From: Vibrio superstes
Lineage (GTDB): Bacteria; Pseudomonadota; Gammaproteobacteria; Enterobacterales; Vibrionaceae
DNA: 64,000 nucleotides
Direction: 5' to 3'
Assembly: GCF_003569005.1 (NCBI RefSeq)
Contig: NZ_BCUR01000001.1
Span: 811,893 to 875,892 of the forward strand
Below, piece by piece: positions 60,720-64,000 of this stretch. Every line of letters begins with the position of its first letter. Position 1 is the stretch's first letter. Below the pieces are notes generated by a model. That model made no database searches. It was not told the DNA's origin and was given only the letters and a program-made list of their open reading frames with translations. The translations under genes were made by a program, and so were the position numbers.

Positions 60720-62614
60720 TCATTGTCATCCTTGGTATCAATAGCGAAGCCTTGCAGCCCATTAACATTGTGCATGGCTAATTTATTAATTTGTGTTTGG
60801 TTTTCTACTCTTGTGGCTATGACAAATGCGCCAATTTCATGAGCGAGCTTAGCGACTGAAGATAAGGTTTCTGTGGTTTTTTCATCGTTTAGGTTCAGAG
60901 TAAATAAGTAGTCTAGTTTGACGTAATCAGGTGAAAATTCTTGTAAGTAATCAAGAGATTTTAGGTGGTGCGCATAGTTGTCTACCCCAAACTTAGCGCC
61001 ATTGCGACGAAGGGTTGACACCAATAGTCGAGTCATCTCTTTGTGATAAATGAATACGGCTTCATGCAGTTCGAAGTGCAGATATGCAGCAAGCTGAGGG
61101 TGTTTCTGAAGTCTATCCTCTAGCCATGTAATGAATTCTGGTGACGTTACCGTGGCGGGTGCTAGATTGATTGCAACAGGCACCGGTAAACTGTCATTGC
61201 TAAGTTCCTTGATCATGCTTTCGATAATGTATTGATCGTAGAGGTGTGCTTTGTTCATTTTTTCCATAGGTGCAAGGAACATAATCGCAGGAGTGTAGTT
61301 TCCTTCATGCTCAATACCCGAGAAAATTTCTCGGTGATACGCATCACTGGCTATGCCTTTGACCAGTTGTGATTTTGTCATTACTGCATTGCGAGACATT
61401 GCCCCTTCTACTAACTCTACCCATTGTGTGGCTGAAATTGCTAACCCTTTGTTTTCATGTTGAATATATTGGTTGTTCGGCTCCAGCTTAGCCTTAGTTA
61501 AAGAGATATCGACGGAGCTTAGAATAGATTTAGAATCAGCGAAGCCATCAGTAATGACAGCGCCAATCTCAAACTTTGTTTCTTTAGCCGATTTGGAGAG
61601 GCTGGATAGTTGCGCGATAAGCTCTCTCAATTGCTGCTCGTCCTCATAAGGGGCAATGACACCGACTTCATCATCTAGCAGGCGAGCACAGACAATGGAA
61701 CTGTCGTTGGTCAACGTCTTAAGTTCAGGGCCAACTCGCTGCATGAGTTCGGCTACGGCTTCAAAGTCATGTCTTGTCTTGGCTTGGGTCGCTTCTTCAT
61801 AACGGATAATCGCTATTACCAGCGTTTGTCCTTCAGACTTTTTCGACTCAAGTTGACTGGTAAAGTAATTGCGATTACCCAGTGTGGAGGGTTTATCGAT
61901 AAAGGCTTGTATGCGCAGAATATCGGCTTGTCTGGTTTGTTCTTCAACAAAGGCTTTGATACGAATGACCATTGACTCAAATGCATTAAATACCGGCACT
62001 AGATCTTGTGTATCAGGCTTACTCAATGAAATGTTGAAATCCCTATTAGCGATTTGAGTTGCCGCGCCTGAAAGTTGATTCAAGGGCTCAAGAGATCGTT
62101 TGACGAAGAAGCTAGTTAGCAGTAGAGCAAACAGAAAGGCTGCGATACCCACTCCCAAGGTAAACTCCATGTTCCTCCAAAGAGCCGCATAAGCGACGCC
62201 TGGGTGACTTATTATTTCAATCTCTGCCAGTTGTAACCATCCACTGGTAACGACACGTTTCTCATGAATGGTTTGAAAAATATCCAACTCAACCAGCCAG
62301 TTCGGCGCATTCTCACCTCTAATTGGATAACTTCTTACTATCTCATCACCCGTTTGCAGCATCACCACTCTGACAGAAGAAAAAGAACTCCCGTCAAATA
62401 GGGCATTCACCGCTGTTTCTACAGCGACCGGATCATTGTCTTCTAGGTAGGGAGAGAGGGCGAGGCCGACAGTATTGATCGCATTCTTCACCTCTGAAAA
62501 TTGCTTCTGTGCAATGAATTGACGAGATTGGTGATAATCGACATAGAACAAACCCACAAACAATAAACTGAAGGTAAGTGAGATACTGATAAGCAGTTTT
62601 GTATATAAAGTCAT
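60716..62614 (-). CDS. lapD: c-di-GMP receptor LapD (degenerate GGDEF-EAL)
   Basis: The 632-aa protein has an N-terminal helix (8-24), a periplasmic LapD/MoxY domain (about 25-150) with the G-W loop SGWLQLAEIEI, a second helix, HAMP (about 175-225), GGDEF-like (about 235-385) and EAL-like (about 400-625) domains. Instead of GGDEF it reads LLDDEV, and instead of EAL it has VKGIASD, so it binds but should not make or cleave c-di-GMP. When occupied it sequesters LapG in the periplasm. It starts after lapG with a four-base gap and overlaps lapB. Confidence 0.92.
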   Translation of the reverse strand: MTLYTKLLISISLTFSLLFVGLFYVDYHQSRQFIAQKQFSEVKNAINTVGLALSPYLEDNDPVAVETAVNALFDGSSFSSVRVVMLQTGDEIVRSYPIRGENAPNWLVELDIFQTIHEKRVVTSGWLQLAEIEIISHPGVAYAALWRNMEFTLGVGIAAFLFALLLTSFFVKRSLEPLNQLSGAATQIANRDFNISLSKPDTQDLVPVFNAFESMVIRIKAFVEEQTRQADILRIQAFIDKPSTLGNRNYFTSQLESKKSEGQTLVIAIIRYEEATQAKTRHDFEAVAELMQRVGPELKTLTNDSSIVCARLLDDEVGVIAPYEDEQQLRELIAQLSSLSKSAKETKFEIGAVITDGFADSKSILSSVDISLTKAKLEPNNQYIQHENKGLAISATQWVELVEGAMSRNAVMTKSQLVKGIASDAYHREIFSGIEHEGNYTPAIMFLAPMEKMNKAHLYDQYIIESMIKELSNDSLPVPVAINLAPATVTSPEFITWLEDRLQKHPQLAAYLHFELHEAVFIYHKEMTRLLVSTLRRNGAKFGVDNYAHHLKSLDYLQEFSPDYVKLDYLFTLNLNDEKTTETLSSVAKLAHEIGAFVIATRVENQTQINKLAMHNVNGLQGFAIDTKDDNE

Positions 62615-62618
62615 AATA

Positions 62619-63287
62619 TTATTCGTCCAAATTGACCAAAGGCTGGTTTAACACGAGCTTTTTTTGTCGATCTCGAACTTGGTTCCACAAGCTTAATCGA
62701 GAAGACTTTCCAGCCACTTTTCCTTGGATACTTTCTTTTGCGAGCCATAAGTGGTCGCCGTTAAAACTGTAAATAGGCACAATGTCGGGGCGTTGCGATG
62801 CGGGTAAAATACGAAAATCCAAATTATCTAGAACGAGAGGAACTGAATTTGGAGTAGGGTAGTAGGCAACCACCATATGAAACTGATTCAGTTCAACAGC
62901 TTTGGCATAGATAAGCCTGAGTTTGTTTTCATCAATACCAAGCTCTAGGAGGCTGAAGTATTTAGCAATGGTGAAGTCTTCGCAGTCTCCCGCGCCCACC
63001 CCAACAAACTCCATCGGTGTCGCCCAATAGTCCTTTTTTCCCCATAAATGGATATCATCAACAAACATGAATTGATTGAAGAAGTCGTTGATGAGCTTTA
63101 ACTGTTTTAATTCGGGCTTACCCGCCGCATCCGATACGGCATTGCGCCATGCGACGACTCGTTTTCCCGCTCGTTCTCCATAGGCCGCCTCTACCTTGGA
63201 CTTCCAAAGTTGTTCTTCCTTGTTGAGTGCGGACACACTTAATGTCAGTGTCCCTGCGAGTAGTGAAATGATTAAGGGTCTAATCAT
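62619..63287 (-). CDS. lapG: Periplasmic adhesin protease LapG
   Basis: The 222-aa protein has a signal peptide (MIRPLIISLLAGTLTLSVSA) and a transglutaminase-like cysteine-protease fold. The catalytic triad is Cys102 (GAGDCEDFT), His137 (QFHMVVAYY) and Asp154 (LVLDNLDF). Acidic residues beside Cys102 (Asp101, Glu103) and upstream match the calcium site of the family. It cleaves the N-terminal retention module of LapA/FrhA-type adhesins at a di-alanine site and is inhibited by LapD bound to c-di-GMP. It lies five bases after lapC. Confidence 0.92.
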   Translation of the reverse strand: MIRPLIISLLAGTLTLSVSALNKEEQLWKSKVEAAYGERAGKRVVAWRNAVSDAAGKPELKQLKLINDFFNQFMFVDDIHLWGKKDYWATPMEFVGVGAGDCEDFTIAKYFSLLELGIDENKLRLIYAKAVELNQFHMVVAYYPTPNSVPLVLDNLDFRILPASQRPDIVPIYSFNGDHLWLAKESIQGKVAGKSSRLSLWNQVRDRQKKLVLNQPLVNLDE

Positions 63288-63292
63288 TTCTT

Positions 63293-64000
63293 CTATTCAC
63301 GCAAGGCGCGCCCTTTGGCGCTTAAAACTGGCTTGAGCAAATAGTCGAGCACTGTTCGCTTACCTGTAATGATGTCCACAGAAGCGGTCATGCCAGGGAT
63401 AATGGGCAACTCCCCATTACTACCAAACCCCGTTTGATCGGTATGAACTCGAACTAGATAAAAACTGTTTCCCTCTTCATCTTGAATGGTATCGGCACTG
63501 ATATGTTCTAAGCGACCCACAAGACCACCGTACTTGGTAAAGTCATAGGCGCTAAATTTGACGATAGCCAACAGGCCGGGACGCAGGAAAGCGATGTCTT
63601 GAGGGGCGATCTCTGCTTCAACCACCAGCATATCTTCAGTAGGAACAATCTCTACAAGGTCCATACCTGGCTGTATAACCCCGCCTACGGTATTGGTGTG
63701 AAGCTTCTTAATGGTTCCGGTTACCGGCGAAGTGACGATTGTGCGACTTACTCTATCTTCCAAGCCCACAGTACTTTGAGTGATCGCAGAAAGCTCATCT
63801 TGGCTGAGGTTGAGCTTTTCTTGTTGTTCTGAGCGAAAGCCTAAAGCAACATCAACTCGACTGAGCAATGCCTCTCTGATTTCCGCGTTAAGTACGGGAA
63901 CACGTCCTCGAGCAGAGTCTAACTCGCGTTTGGTGTCGTTGACTTGTCGTTTCAGCTTGATGAATTCTATCTGCGGTACGATGCCTTCTTCGGCAAGTGG
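63293..64000 (-). CDS. lapC: Type I secretion membrane fusion protein LapC (N-terminus beyond window)
   Basis: The frame is open from the right edge, reading PLAEEGIVPQIEFIKLKRQV on its visible N-terminal side, through a coiled coil and the second lipoyl half (ITQSTVGLEDRVSRTIVTSP) into the HlyD beta-barrel domain (APQDIAFLRPGLLAIVKFSA). It ends at 63293 with KPVLSAKGRALRE. About 235 C-terminal codons are visible. HlyD-family adaptors link LapB to a TolC-like channel. It is the upstream member of the lapC-lapG-lapD-lapB unit. Confidence 0.9.
   Translation of the reverse strand, partial: PLAEEGIVPQIEFIKLKRQVNDTKRELDSARGRVPVLNAEIREALLSRVDVALGFRSEQQEKLNLSQDELSAITQSTVGLEDRVSRTIVTSPVTGTIKKLHTNTVGGVIQPGMDLVEIVPTEDMLVVEAEIAPQDIAFLRPGLLAIVKFSAYDFTKYGGLVGRLEHISADTIQDEEGNSFYLVRVHTDQTGFGSNGELPIIPGMTASVDIITGKRTVLDYLLKPVLSAKGRALRE

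Overview
The window is the replication-origin region of a Vibrio secondary chromosome (chromosome 2). The evidence is a rctB-type initiator (48770-50746), a dense field of GATC-containing RctB boxes with two perfect DnaA boxes (50747-51702), a parA2-parB2 pair (52202-54401), and five 15-bp palindromes matching the Vibrio chromosome-2 centromere consensus TTTACANTGTAAA. Vibrio-type neighbours (yeeN, DUF3283, yibL, tmcA, lapBDGC) agree. No rRNA or tRNA gene was seen.

Layout. 1-4372: two HlyD/EmrA-type membrane fusion proteins, one paired with a DUF3302 (YiaW) protein, a LysR regulator and a HAD hydrolase gene broken by one stop codon. 4891-9358: a signal-peptide/lipoprotein cassette (SYLF-like domain plus beta barrel, patatin lipoprotein, glycine-zipper protein) and a separate outer-membrane protein, followed by a 260-bp MITE (9458-9717). 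9838-12268: M23 peptidase, YibL and a 3-hydroxyisobutyrate-dehydrogenase-like enzyme.

12.3-31.9 kb looks like one functional block for hydrolysis of sulfate esters: porin, secreted type I sulfatase, a second small-membrane-protein/HlyD pair, a FadL-type channel, another outer-membrane protein and three regulators (LysR, LuxR-type, Crp/Fnr-type). Then comes a nine-gene minus-strand operon: radical-SAM sulfatase maturase (anSME), two periplasmic proteins, MoxR ATPase, DUF58, DUF4381, two VWA proteins and BatD. A repeated hexamer motif (ACCGTA-N5-ACTGCA) precedes the porin, the sulfatase/16201 pair, the anSME operon and a possible small gene. This suggests that the sulfatase and its maturation/MoxR-Bat operon are co-regulated.

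32.1-45.1 kb is an accessory stretch bounded by two directly oriented copies of a 65-aa secreted-protein gene, one of them killed by a TAG. It contains an IS256-type remnant, two almost identical alpha/beta-hydrolase genes (977-bp ungapped repeat), glutathionyl-hydroquinone reductase, nitroreductase, an MFS transporter, two tandem LysR paralogues, two pirins and a type Vd patatin autotransporter. A 22-bp palindromic motif around ACTTTC...GAAAGT precedes both hydrolases, the reductase/nitroreductase pair and one pirin, and probably marks a small electrophile/quinone-stress regulon.

45.1-58.6 kb is the replication and segregation core: yeeN, DUF3283, a MgtC/DUF4010 protein, rctB, oriCII, parA2B2, an MscS channel, tmcA and the parS2 sites. 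The window ends in a lapC-lapG-lapD-lapB operon (58602-64000) for c-di-GMP-controlled display of a large adhesin that is not in the window.
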